Below the pieces are notes generated by a model. That model worked only from the letters and a program-made list of their open reading frames with translations. It was not told where the DNA came from and did no database searches. Below are positions 45,237-55,164 of a stretch of DNA of 64,000 nucleotides, one piece after another (the first letter of the stretch is position 1; every line of letters begins with the position of its first letter). Source of the stretch: Oscillospiraceae bacterium. Its GTDB lineage: Bacteria; Bacillota; Clostridia; Oscillospirales; Acutalibacteraceae. Both the position numbers and the translations under genes were made by a program. The stretch lies in assembly GCA_015066015.1 (NCBI GenBank), contig SVPE01000002.1, forward strand, positions 124,001-188,000, in the 5' to 3' direction.

Positions 45237-47697
45237 AAGAGTTCAGATCAATCCACAAAGCGGGGCGGACGGCATCATTGCTGTGATCGACACCGCCACC
45301 CGACTCAAAAATATCTCCATCACTGGCGACATTAACGGCAAGATTCTGACGGGAACCGGGCGACCGCAGCCACCAAAACCACAGGTCGAGACTGATAGTT
45401 CCATGAGCGCCATTGGCAACCGCATATTCTGTAGCCTCACACTGTCTTGCACCATTGTAGCTGAAATATTTTTTCGCTTCCATGATGCTAAGCAAGAACA
45501 CTTGATCCTGCGTTGTGTTGCCGGGATTTGTGCTGTATAAAGGATTTTCATCTGCTGACACCGTAACAGTAGGAATCATAGCCTTTTCATTGGTAGAAAA
45601 TGCAGAGTTTATAAAATTGCTGTTTAACCACTTACGAAGTGTGCAAGTTTCCCAAGTAACATCGGTATAACTTGTATTGTATGGCTTGCAATCAAGAACG
45701 TATTTACTAATTACCAATGCTTTTCCGTCTTTTACTTCAAGAACAAGCCATTCAATGTCTTCTTTGCCGTTTGAGCTATTGTTATCCTGTTCATATGCAC
45801 CGAAATTGATATAGCTTCCAATTTTTATATTCTTTAATTGATCTTTGTTTTTTTGCAATCGAATATCTCCCGCTTTATCTGCAACATCTTTGTAATCTCC
45901 AAGTTCCTCAAAGATACTGTATGCTTCATCAAGTTTTCCAGCATCCATCAATGCAATGGCATCGTTGTATTTGCTATTAGGAATAATAACAGTATTCAAA
46001 ACGATAATAAAGGCGATAATAGCGCAAACGATAGGTGTTGTAATAATTACTATCTTCTTGTTCCGCTTAGCGATGCGTTCTGCTTCTTTACGCTCGATTT
46101 CGGCTTTGCGTTCTTTTTCCAAACGCTCGGCTTCCGCCCTTGCTTTGATTTCCTCTATTTTCTTTTGACAGGTGCAAATCTTTTCATCGGCATCCTTCCA
46201 ACCGGAGATGGATTCAAACAGCTTTATGGCAGATTCGTAATTGGATATAATCTCCCCGGTCATTTTAGATTTACCTTCGGAAAGAATGGCATCCTTTCGT
46301 GCAACTTCCGCTTTCTCATAGCACGACTGTGCAAGAACGGCAGAATCCTGATATTCATCAATAGATTCAAAAAGATGAGCCGCTTCCTTATAAGCACTCT
46401 CGGTATTTGCCGCAGACATTGCATTTTTTGCACGGGTGTAGATACTATCAAGACGGGTATTTTCATTACGGGTATTGATATGCTCTATGTAGCCGGCAAG
46501 TGCCGTTTTTAACTTTTCGTCGGCAAAGCGAACGGCTTTTTGGTAGTTGTTGCTATGATCAAATGGTTCTGCTTGGTCTTTTAAATTTTCCTGTTTTCTT
46601 ACCCTTAATTCTGACAAAAGTTTGCCTAAATATGCCAGAGCATTTTCAGGATCGATATCCAGCACCTTTTCGCAGTATTCGTTTGCAGATTTCGAATCAC
46701 CGTCTTCAATGAACATAAAAACTCTTTTAAGAAGCGAGTCAACAGTAGCTCTGTCACCGCTGTTTACAACTACTCTTTCCCCTATCTGTGCAGAACTTTC
46801 TTTTTTGCCGATAATCTTCTCAATACCTCTAAGCAGATCCTGAACAGCACCAACCTTGCCCATATCCTGAGCCTGAAGACGTGCAAATTCCTTAGGCATA
46901 TCGTAGGCGTCTATATTTTTGTAGCATGGAATAAGTATCTTCTTTTCGCCCTTTGCAATCAGCTGTAAAAATCTTGACCACTCGTTCTTCACCCATACAG
47001 CGTTGTAATATTCGTAATCTGTACCAAAAGCAAGCATAACCTTTGCACTGTTAAGTGCTGCAAATATATAAGGCTCATACTCCTAACCAAGCTTATCTTC
47101 AAGAGTTATTCTTGAGAAAAACACACGATAACCTTTATCTGTAAGCTCGGTATAAACATCCTGAGCAATAACGCTGTCTATTGTTCTGTCGCCTTTTTCA
47201 TCGGTTTCCTTGTAGCATATGAAGATGTCATAAGGCTCTTCCTTACTTGAAACCTCGATGATTGACTTGCGGAGTTCCTCGATTGCCTTAGCCTCTTCTC
47301 GATAAACCTTTTTCGCAACAGCATCGGCGTTTTCCATTACAAATTCAAAATTCTCGCTATCGAGCACACTGTCAAAAGATGAACGATGACATGTGGGAAT
47401 TTTTTTACCTGTTTTGGGATCATCAACGTATTCGATACCGTAGTTACAGAGAATAAGCCCCCAATAGGCCTCTGCTTCTTCGGGAAACTCTGCAACGATG
47501 CTTTCATATACGCCTGCAGCCTTATCAAATTCACAAGCAGCACGAAGCTTGTTTGCTCTGTTGAAAAGGTTAGTAATAACCTCATCCTTTTTTGAAGGCA
47601 CTGTCTGCTTTGAGCCACAGTACTCACATTCTGCAACAGTGATATCTTCGCTTATTTCAAGTGCGCCACCGCACATTTTACATTTAAATATTGCCAT
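45235..47697 (-). pseudogene. Zinc-ribbon/TPR/TIR protein with C-terminal DUF6273, split by an in-frame amber codon
   Basis: The frame is open for 821 codons from the ATG at 47697 except for one TAG at 47083-47085 (codon 205), inside the TIR domain between LEDKLG and EYEPYIFAAL. Order: zinc ribbon (CKMCGG...CEYCG), TPR-like helices, TIR (YDIFICYKE to the catalytic-type glutamate in WVKNE, about 156-280), helical region, membrane helix (IVIITTPIVCAIIAFIIVLN), and DUF6273 (WFWWLRSPG...AVRPALWI). The paralogue has Met at the amber position. Either a fresh nonsense mutation, read-through, or re-initiation at the Met 16 codons on. Confidence 0.8.
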
Positions 47698-47714
47698 GAT
47701 TTTTTCCCCTCTTA

Positions 47715-49304
47715 TCAATAATCTTTTTCTTTACCGCAGTTGGTACACACTTTTTTAAATACACCATTGAATGTTCCGCCGCAGTGTTGGCATCGTTTTT
47801 CTATGCGATACATTGATTTCTGATACTCTTCCCTTTTTCGCTTGTCTTCAATTACCAATTTTTCCTTGGCAAGGTGTGCTTCAGGCATTCTTCCTTTTTG
47901 CTCTTCTTCAAGATTACCAAAATCATCAAAAAGTTTCCATTCAGATATAACAGATGCATCTTCGTCGATGTCACCTGCATATACAATAGTTCCATCTGCT
48001 TTTAAACCCACTGTGCACCTTCCTCCTGCAAAAACAGCCAGAATGTTTTTCCAGTCCGAAACTTCACATTGTCCGGTTTTATTATCACCAGCCGCTACAA
48101 CAGTACCGTCCGCTTTAAGACCAACCACGTGATATGCTCCATATGAAGCAAAAACTATATCCTGCCATTCTTCACAATCTCGCAGTTCCCATTCACTCAA
48201 TTGATTCCGGACGACTGTTCCGTCCGCTTTTACACCCATTATATTGTTCTCACCTGCTGCAACAGAAACGATATCCTTCCAATATAAATACTTATCGCCG
48301 CCCAATAATGATCCGGCAACAACAACAGTTCCGTCAGATTTAAGACCTACAGAATAATGTTTTCCGGCACCAATGGCTACTATATCCTTCCACTCAGAAA
48401 CAGCACTCTGCCTGTAATCACGATGATAATCCTCCGTGCCTAAAAACTTCGTTGCAACAACAGTTCCGTCAGATTTAAGACCTATAGTATGCTCATAACC
48501 TGTGGCAATTGCTACTATACCTGTCCACTCCGAAACAGCACATTGTCCGCAGGAATCGCTTCCGCACGCAACAACAGTACCATCGGCTTTCAGCCCTACC
48601 AAATGACCGGTACTATTTGAAACTGCAATTATATTGCTCCACAAAGATGCATATTTCCATGTTGATGTTTCGACTACTGTGCCATCAGAATTCAATGCAA
48701 CTATATCTCTTTGACAGGAAACCATATTAGTTGCCGGTCTGCGTTTTTCTCTTATAAATTCAAGTCTTTTATTGTTATCCTGAAGATTTTTTTCTTTTAT
48801 TGCTTTTTCTTCTGCTGCCTTTCTTGCCTCTTCCTCAAAATATTCCTCTGCCTCTTTTTCGTAAGCTTCTAACTCTTTAAGTAATTTTTTGTCAGCAAAC
48901 TTCTTCGCTTTGAGATAATATTTATTATCAAGTTCTTCCGCATAAGCAAAGCAATCTATTTCGCATACTTCTACATCGGCCATTGCAAGACCAAGATAAG
49001 CCTCAACGCATTCAGCATCAATATCAAGAGCCTTATTGAAATGAGTTTTTGCCTCATCAAAATCCTCGTCTTCAAGAGCAAGCTTGCCGCGCTTTAAGAA
49101 ACTTTCAAGGTTAACACTACCCTCAACCTTCACAGTACCGGTAACCTCTACTGTTCCTTCGACCTGGACGATGCCTTTAATTTCCTGTATTTTGGCTTTT
49201 GCCCATGCGGTATCATATTGAAGGCCGCAATATTCACATTCAAAAATGCCGTCAGGCTTACCGACGAGCTTACCGCCGCAAACCTCACATTGTAACATTG
49301 CCAT
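47715..49304 (-). CDS. Zinc-ribbon protein with RCC1-like repeats, no TIR domain
   Basis: A 529-residue protein. The N-terminal zinc ribbon (CEVCGG...CEYCG) is followed by VEGTVEVTGTVKVEG, a TPR pair around 70-110, a long charged coiled coil (about 140-200), then six to seven RCC1-like units each with VGLKADGTVVA and a SEW-x-x-IVAI segment, and a C-terminal zinc ribbon (CQHCGG...CTNCG). It resembles the 775-residue protein with the TIR domain removed. It may act as a sensor or scaffold for the TIR partners. Confidence 0.75.
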   Translation of the reverse strand: MAMLQCEVCGGKLVGKPDGIFECEYCGLQYDTAWAKAKIQEIKGIVQVEGTVEVTGTVKVEGSVNLESFLKRGKLALEDEDFDEAKTHFNKALDIDAECVEAYLGLAMADVEVCEIDCFAYAEELDNKYYLKAKKFADKKLLKELEAYEKEAEEYFEEEARKAAEEKAIKEKNLQDNNKRLEFIREKRRPATNMVSCQRDIVALNSDGTVVETSTWKYASLWSNIIAVSNSTGHLVGLKADGTVVACGSDSCGQCAVSEWTGIVAIATGYEHTIGLKSDGTVVATKFLGTEDYHRDYRQSAVSEWKDIVAIGAGKHYSVGLKSDGTVVVAGSLLGGDKYLYWKDIVSVAAGENNIMGVKADGTVVRNQLSEWELRDCEEWQDIVFASYGAYHVVGLKADGTVVAAGDNKTGQCEVSDWKNILAVFAGGRCTVGLKADGTIVYAGDIDEDASVISEWKLFDDFGNLEEEQKGRMPEAHLAKEKLVIEDKRKREEYQKSMYRIEKRCQHCGGTFNGVFKKVCTNCGKEKDY

Positions 49305-49336
49305 GATTTTCTCTCCCTTTTTTATACACAGATATT

Positions 49337-50050
49337 TTATCTTCTCTTGTAAACCTTACACTGTGCATTTCTGTCCTCAAACAGGTCAATTATCTGATCT
49401 GTGAGTGTCTTTGCCTCATCATTCTCACCTGCTCTTACAAGATCACCGAGCTCACCGATTTTATCTGTAATTTCACTTTCAATTGCATAAAGCTCCTCGC
49501 AGGATACAGGGTCACTGTATTTTGCAGTGTCGCTGAGCTTTTCAAGAAGCTTAAGAAGGTCTTTATCATCAACACGGCGCATAATACTGTCGATGTTTAT
49601 ACGGAAAGTCTTGACCTGAACGGTCTGACGCTCTTCCTCTTCTTCAAGCTTTATAATTTCTTCTTTGGCTGTGTCAGTAAGAAGAACAAGGATAATGAAT
49701 ACACCGAGAATAATCACGCTCACCACATATATAATCCAGCCGGGGAAATTCTCAATAAAGTTAGCCGCAACCGAGAAAACAAGTGAAACACCAAGCTGAA
49801 CAGCAAGGTAAATAATGCCCATTCTGAAAACAGGGAAGGCATAAACCTTTTTGCGGAGGGTTTCTGCTCCGTTAGCTGCAAGAAGAACAATACCTATCTG
49901 AAGCAGAATTGCAACCGTACCGAATACATATGCACCCCAGAAAGTCGGTGTATGCTTAAAAGGTATTGCAAAACTGATAACATTATAAATTACAAGTACA
50001 ACAGCAAAAATGATGAGATTTTTGATTGTATTTTTATCGAGCTTTTTCAT
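49337..50050 (-). CDS. Four-helix membrane protein with cytoplasmic coiled tail
   Basis: A 237-residue protein with four hydrophobic helices (about 11-31, 40-60, 76-96, 104-125), then a highly charged cytoplasmic tail (KLEEEEERQTVQVK onward) of helices. I do not recognise the family. It starts six bases after the SPFH gene ends, so the two are likely made together and may interact at the membrane. Confidence 0.6.
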   Translation of the reverse strand: MKKLDKNTIKNLIIFAVVLVIYNVISFAIPFKHTPTFWGAYVFGTVAILLQIGIVLLAANGAETLRKKVYAFPVFRMGIIYLAVQLGVSLVFSVAANFIENFPGWIIYVVSVIILGVFIILVLLTDTAKEEIIKLEEEEERQTVQVKTFRINIDSIMRRVDDKDLLKLLEKLSDTAKYSDPVSCEELYAIESEITDKIGELGDLVRAGENDEAKTLTDQIIDLFEDRNAQCKVYKRR

Positions 50051-50056
50051 TTTTTA

Positions 50057-51931
50057 TCATTCCTTTCCTTTACCGCAGTTGTCACAGAATTTACCTGTTA
50101 TGTCTTTTCTGCCGCAGGAGCAATCCCATGTTGTGGGTTCTTCGGGCTTCTTTGCACCACAGTTTGAACAGAAGTTTCCTGTTATACCTTTATTACCGCA
50201 GGCACAGTCCCACGCTTTGGGAGGCTCGGGCTTTTTAGCGCCACAGTTTGAACAGAAATTACCTGTTATACCCTTATTACCGCAAGGACAGTCCCATGTT
50301 TCAACGGGAGCAGGCTTTTTCGCACCGCAGTTACTGCAGAAATTACCTGCAATACCCTTTACACCGCAAGCGCAGTCCCATGTATCAGCGGCAGGAACAT
50401 CACCTGCCACAACATTGCCGAAGCCTGCACCTAAATCGGCAGCACCGCCCATAATGGGGTTAAGAGCTTCCTTTGTCATACCGATAACACCGCCCATTGC
50501 ACCGAGAGCAACACCGAGTGAAGCAACATCGCCAAGACCGCCCATAGCTCCGCCGCCTTCACCGCCTGTCAAACCGTTCTGCATAGCTTCCATACCAACC
50601 ATACGTGCAGTTTCCTGCTGATAGGTATAACCCTTAGCCTGCATTTCTGCTGCCTCAGCAAATGCCTGTGCCTTATATGCTTCTGCCTCTGCCTGTGCTT
50701 TGATTTTGAGTGCTTCAGCTTCACCCTGAGCACCGACAAGCTTCAACTGTGCTTCAGTCTGTGCTTCAATAATTTTTCTGCCCTGTGCGGCTTCTGCTTC
50801 TGCTTTTCTTACCTCTTCTTCACGTACACGGAGAGTTTTCTCTGCGAACTGCTGACGGAGTCTTCTGTAGTTCGGGTCATCATCAGGAGTAACTATATTG
50901 GTGATATAGAATTCAGGCATAGTAAGACCGTACTCCTCAAGAGTTTCATTGAGAAGAGCTGTCATCTTTTCTGAAATAACATCAATGTGCTCATCAATTT
51001 CGAGAATATTAATGCTGTTCTCTTTGATAACACGGGCAAGGTTAGCCTTAACCTTATTCATAATAAGAGCCTTGAACTTACCTACAACGAGAGTGATACC
51101 GAAAATCTCTGCACCGTTGACTTCGCTCTGAGTAAACATACCTGCAGTACCGACAAGCTTAAGCACAAGCTTTCTTGAATTGCTGACACGGAGGTTGAAT
51201 TGACCGCAGGCACCGATTTCAATATGTAAGCCTGAAGCAGGGTCAAAGAGACGCACCTTTGAATCTGTGCCCCACTTAATGCCCATCTGAGTTGTCATAT
51301 TGATGAAATAAACCTCTGAATGGAAGAATTCATCGGCATTTGTGGGTAATTTGTAAAGCGTTTCGAGAGCAGGAAGATTCTGTGTTGCAAGAGTATAACG
51401 ACCTGCACCGAAAAGGTCAAGAGCCTGACCGTCACGGAAGAAAAGAGCCTCCTGGCTTTCGTGAACAATAAGCTGTGAGCCGAGATTGAAATCTTCAATA
51501 GGATGCTTCCATACAAAGACATCGTTTTCGCCCTCATATTTGATTACGCTTGCAAGTCCCTGATTTTTAACTTCTTCTTTGGCAATCTGCTTCTGAACAT
51601 CAATAACGGTTTCGCAGAGAGGACAGGTATATGTAGAGGCGTTTTTTGCAGTTATGAGCGCACAAGAACATGAAGGGCAGTGCATTTCAATTGCATTTTT
51701 CATACTCTCCACAGTATTAATAGGCTCCTTACAGACGGGACAAAGAGCCTTTTCACCCTTTGACTGATCAAAAAGAACAGTGTTGTGACAGTGAGCACAT
51801 TCCTTTGCCGTTATGCTGTCACGGGCTACAGAGATTTCATAACCGCAGGTACACTGCACGTGACGGTTAAATACTTTTGAAGCCATAGTATAGTTATGAC
51901 ACTGGGGACATTCAATTACAAATTTAGACAT
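50057..51931 (-). CDS. SPFH/Band-7 domain protein with N- and C-terminal zinc ribbons
   Basis: A 624-residue protein. Residues 1-130 hold several CxxC pairs (CPQCHN, CAHCHN, CPVCKE, CPSCSC, CPLCET). An SPFH domain of the virion-core/YdjI type follows at about 150-370, then the Glu/Ala-rich helix expected of stomatin-like scaffolds (EEEVRKAEAEAAQGRKIIEA onward), a Gly-rich hinge, and four tandem zinc ribbons of the form WDCACGxKGIxGNFCSNCG. SPFH proteins build membrane-associated ring scaffolds. It starts one base after the SIR2-like gene. Confidence 0.85.
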   Translation of the reverse strand: MSKFVIECPQCHNYTMASKVFNRHVQCTCGYEISVARDSITAKECAHCHNTVLFDQSKGEKALCPVCKEPINTVESMKNAIEMHCPSCSCALITAKNASTYTCPLCETVIDVQKQIAKEEVKNQGLASVIKYEGENDVFVWKHPIEDFNLGSQLIVHESQEALFFRDGQALDLFGAGRYTLATQNLPALETLYKLPTNADEFFHSEVYFINMTTQMGIKWGTDSKVRLFDPASGLHIEIGACGQFNLRVSNSRKLVLKLVGTAGMFTQSEVNGAEIFGITLVVGKFKALIMNKVKANLARVIKENSINILEIDEHIDVISEKMTALLNETLEEYGLTMPEFYITNIVTPDDDPNYRRLRQQFAEKTLRVREEEVRKAEAEAAQGRKIIEAQTEAQLKLVGAQGEAEALKIKAQAEAEAYKAQAFAEAAEMQAKGYTYQQETARMVGMEAMQNGLTGGEGGGAMGGLGDVASLGVALGAMGGVIGMTKEALNPIMGGAADLGAGFGNVVAGDVPAADTWDCACGVKGIAGNFCSNCGAKKPAPVETWDCPCGNKGITGNFCSNCGAKKPEPPKAWDCACGNKGITGNFCSNCGAKKPEEPTTWDCSCGRKDITGKFCDNCGKGKE

Positions 51932-51932
51932 T

Positions 51933-52805
51933 TTAGTTTTCTCCTTTTAATTTTGTTTTTATATCATCGATTGCACAATTATAAAATTCAATATAGCTAT
52001 TGTCGAAAGGTAAAAAATCGATTATTTCAACAGCATAAGCTTTTAACAAAGCTCTTTGTTCATCTGATATGTCTTTTGACGGTTGGTAAAAATATATTTT
52101 AGTGTCAGGAAAATGACGTTTTTTACAACATATTAACCACCAGATATCACTTTCGTTAAAATCCAATCCAAATCCTAACATATACACATTCTTTGAAAGA
52201 AAAGAATCCACCCAACTGTATTCAGTAAGTTCAGTATTGTTCTTTCTGGAATATGTATATCTTCTCATAAAAGAAGGTAAATAATCCTGAATTTCTCTTA
52301 ACAGTTTACCATAATAGTAATTACCCATAATGATTGATGATGCAGTAGCGATATCACCATGTATGTGCCAGATTCTTTTATCGCATGATTTAGGTTCATA
52401 AGTTTTAAAAAGATTGAATTTTTCATCTTTTGCAGAACACTTTTTAGTCAGTTTTCTGATTTTCCTGTAACTATGCATTGAATTTCGCACACCCGCTGTC
52501 TGCTCGATTTCAAAAGTATAATTTGCTGTTATTATGTTTTTAACAGGTAATTCGAGAATGCTTTCAATAAAATTCTTCTGTTCATCTGTAATATTAAAAT
52601 TCAATGCAACAGAAATATCCTGCATCGCTTTATCAACCTTGTCTCCCGTAGCAACGATTATCTGCATCGGCATAGGAAGTGATGACTTTTCATTGTATGG
52701 TAACTCCGAATTGTTTTTTTCATATATGTTCTTAACTAAATCTGTCCACGACGCTTGATTAAAAGCTCTGTTGATTCCGTTACCTAAAAATACCACACCT
52801 GACAT
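51933..52805 (-). CDS. SIR2-like domain protein
   Basis: A 290-residue protein of the bacterial SIR2_2-like type. The NAD-binding start is VVFLGNGINRAF with SWTDLV; the conserved NITANY-type motif is IITANYTFEIE; IWHIHGDIATASSIIMGNY carries the catalytic-region histidine; and YMLGFGLDFNESDIWWLI matches the C-terminal NAD-site strand. In anti-phage systems such domains degrade NAD+. Its place between a TIR gene and an SPFH gene suggests a common process. It follows the 775-residue TIR gene by 16 bases. Confidence 0.75.
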   Translation of the reverse strand: MSGVVFLGNGINRAFNQASWTDLVKNIYEKNNSELPYNEKSSLPMPMQIIVATGDKVDKAMQDISVALNFNITDEQKNFIESILELPVKNIITANYTFEIEQTAGVRNSMHSYRKIRKLTKKCSAKDEKFNLFKTYEPKSCDKRIWHIHGDIATASSIIMGNYYYGKLLREIQDYLPSFMRRYTYSRKNNTELTEYSWVDSFLSKNVYMLGFGLDFNESDIWWLICCKKRHFPDTKIYFYQPSKDISDEQRALLKAYAVEIIDFLPFDNSYIEFYNCAIDDIKTKLKGEN

Positions 52806-52821
52806 TTTTATCCCTCTCTAA

Positions 52822-55149
52822 TCAATAATCCTTTTCTTTACCACAAACAGAACATTTTTTAGTGAACAGACCTTTGAAAGTGCCTCCACAGTGTTGGCAG
52901 AGACCTTGTGAACGCAAATTAGCTTTTTGTTGCTGTATTGCTGCTTCTGCCATTTTTTTTGCCGTTACTGCCATTTTAGTTCTTTTTTCTTCTTCTAAGT
53001 TGTCATAATTATCAAACAGTTTCCACTTTGAAACATCACACTGATTGTGGTCATTTTTACCAACCGCTACAGCTGTACCGTCTGATTTTAGCCCTACTGT
53101 GCGATCAAATCCTGCAGCTATTGCTACAATGTTATTCCACTTTGAAACATCGCACTGATTGTATTCATCATAACCAACCGCTACAACTGTACCGCCTGAT
53201 TTTAACCCTACTGTGTGATACCAGCCTGCAGCTATTGCTACAATGTTATTCCACTTTGAAACATCGCACTGATTGTATTCATCATAACCAACCGCTACAA
53301 CTGTACCGTCTGATTTTAACCCTACTGTGTGATGATAGCCTGCAGCTATTGCTACAATGTTATTCCACTTTGAAACATCGCACTGATTGAATTGATTTCT
53401 ACCAACCGCTACAACTGTACCGTCTGATTTTAGCCCTACTGTGTGACCACAGCCTGCAGCTATTGCTACAATGTTATTCCACTTTGAAACATCGCACTGA
53501 TTGTAGTAATCATAACCAACCGCTACAGCTGTACCGTCTGATTTTAGCCCTACTGTGTGATTTTCGCTTGCAGCTATTGCTACAATGTTATTCCACTTTG
53601 AAACATCGCACTGATTGTATTTATTATAACCAACCGCTACAACTGTACCGTCTGATTTTAACCCTACTATGTGACTTCCGCCTGTAGCTATTGCTACAAT
53701 GTTATTCCAGTTCAAAACATCGCACTGATTGTCGCTGTTTTCACCAACCGCCACAACTGTACCGTCTGACTTAATCCCTATGACGTTAGTAGATTTCACA
53801 CAAATCAGATTTTTTGCATTGCTGATTTTCTTGCGCATTGGAGCCAATCTGAGCATCGCTTCTTCAGATTCTCTTTGTTTTCTTGTTTTTTCCTGATTAA
53901 TTTCATATAGAAAATCTGCTTCAAGCTTTTCAAGAGTTGCAAGCAAGTTGTTATCTGCAAACTGTTTAGCTCTTTGATAGTTTTTGTTTTGCAATCGCAT
54001 TTTAAAAGAATCTTCTGTCAATGTTTTGAAGATGAAATCTCTTGCTGTTACAACCTTTTCATCAATCATAGCTAAACAAAGATATGCCTCGGCACATTCG
54101 GCATCCATATTAAGCACCTGTTCAAAAAAGTCTTTCGCCTTACTCCATTCACTATCTTGAATTGCCATTCGACCACGCTTTAAAAGAGCTTCCATGTTCG
54201 GACCACCTGATGTTTGGTTTACAATAACAGTTTCTGTTGTCTTTGGAGCGTTTGTTTCAGATACAATTTTCTCAACACCTCTAACAATATCCTGCACTGC
54301 ACCAAGTTTGCCTAAATCCTGTGCTTGCAAACCTTTGAATTCATCAGGCATATCATAAGCATCAATATCCTTAAAACACGGAATAAGCACCTTTGACTTG
54401 TCCTTTGCCATAAGCTTGAGGAAGCGTGACCATTCATTCTTCACCCATACTGCGTGGAAATACTCATACTTTGTACCGATCGAAAGCATAACCTTTGCAC
54501 TGTTGAGAGCTGCAAATATGTAAGGCTCATACTGCATACCGAGTTTATCCTCGAGAGTTACTCTTGAGAAGAAGACGTTGAAACCCTTTGCAGTAAGTGC
54601 ATCATAAATATCATAAGCAAGAACACTGTCAACTGTTCTCTCTCCCTTTTCGTCTGTTTCCTTATAGCAGATGAAAACATCATAAGGCTTTTCGTTTTTA
54701 CTGACAGCAAGAATTTCACCCATAATTCTGTCGATTTCTCTTGCCTCGTCACGGTAAACCTTCTGTGCAACAACATCTGCATATTCAAGAGCAAGCTCAA
54801 AGTTTTCATCCTTCTGCAGACTTTCAAAAGAAGCTCTGTGGCAGGTGGGAATCTTCTTTGCTGTTGCGGGGTCGTCAACATACTCGATACCGTAATTGCA
54901 AAGACAGAGACCCCAGTAAGCTTCAGCCTCCTCGGGAAATTCAGCAATTATATTTTCATAAATGCCTGTAGCCTTATCAAACTCACTCGCCATACGAAGT
55001 CTGTTAGCACGGTTAAAAAGATTGACCTTCTTTTCGTTATCTGCATTTGGTACAGTCTGTTTTGTGCCACAGTAATCACATTCAACTATTTTAATTTCTT
55101 CAGTAACCTCAAGGTCACCGCCACACATTTTACATTTTAAAATTGCCAT
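52822..55149 (-). CDS. Zinc-ribbon/TPR/TIR protein with seven RCC1-like repeats and C-terminal zinc ribbon
   Basis: A 775-residue multidomain protein. Cys6, Cys9, Cys24 and Cys27 form a zinc ribbon; residues 40-150 are TPR-like; 156 to about 280 is a TIR domain (YDVFICYKE, FFSRVTLEDKLG, and Glu239 in WVKNEW at the NADase glutamate position). A second TPR region spans 330-400. Then 38-residue RCC1-like units (VGLKSDGTVVAVGxNxxNQC, DVSKWNNIVAIAAG) fill about 460-720. A zinc ribbon (CQHCGG...CSVCG) ends the chain. TIR domains with this glutamate often cleave NAD+; a beta-propeller could sense a ligand. Confidence 0.85.
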   Translation of the reverse strand: MAILKCKMCGGDLEVTEEIKIVECDYCGTKQTVPNADNEKKVNLFNRANRLRMASEFDKATGIYENIIAEFPEEAEAYWGLCLCNYGIEYVDDPATAKKIPTCHRASFESLQKDENFELALEYADVVAQKVYRDEAREIDRIMGEILAVSKNEKPYDVFICYKETDEKGERTVDSVLAYDIYDALTAKGFNVFFSRVTLEDKLGMQYEPYIFAALNSAKVMLSIGTKYEYFHAVWVKNEWSRFLKLMAKDKSKVLIPCFKDIDAYDMPDEFKGLQAQDLGKLGAVQDIVRGVEKIVSETNAPKTTETVIVNQTSGGPNMEALLKRGRMAIQDSEWSKAKDFFEQVLNMDAECAEAYLCLAMIDEKVVTARDFIFKTLTEDSFKMRLQNKNYQRAKQFADNNLLATLEKLEADFLYEINQEKTRKQRESEEAMLRLAPMRKKISNAKNLICVKSTNVIGIKSDGTVVAVGENSDNQCDVLNWNNIVAIATGGSHIVGLKSDGTVVAVGYNKYNQCDVSKWNNIVAIAASENHTVGLKSDGTAVAVGYDYYNQCDVSKWNNIVAIAAGCGHTVGLKSDGTVVAVGRNQFNQCDVSKWNNIVAIAAGYHHTVGLKSDGTVVAVGYDEYNQCDVSKWNNIVAIAAGWYHTVGLKSGGTVVAVGYDEYNQCDVSKWNNIVAIAAGFDRTVGLKSDGTAVAVGKNDHNQCDVSKWKLFDNYDNLEEEKRTKMAVTAKKMAEAAIQQQKANLRSQGLCQHCGGTFKGLFTKKCSVCGKEKDY
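53028..53790. repeat. 114-bp tandem repeat array (RCC1-like units)
   Basis: GCTATTGCTACAATG starts at 53117, 53231, 53345, 53459, 53573 and 53687, a strict 114-bp period equal to 38 codons. The units are almost identical in DNA, which points to recent expansion. Confidence 0.9.
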
Positions 55150-55164
55150 AATATTTTCTCCTTA

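Noticed and set aside
45838-46512. Long plus-strand frame opposite the DUF6273/TIR gene
   Set aside because: It is antisense to a clear coding domain, low in complexity, and has no ribosome binding site.
47083-47085. TAG read as pyrrolysine or a reassigned codon
   Set aside because: No pylT/pylS is seen in the window, other genes do not show in-frame TAG codons, and a TIR domain has no known need for pyrrolysine.
53028-53687. Plus-strand frames with repeated HRTDC and LLQCYSTLK units
   Set aside because: They are the mirror of the 114-bp RCC1 repeats and not independent proteins; also not a CRISPR array, since the units are coding and have no unique spacers.
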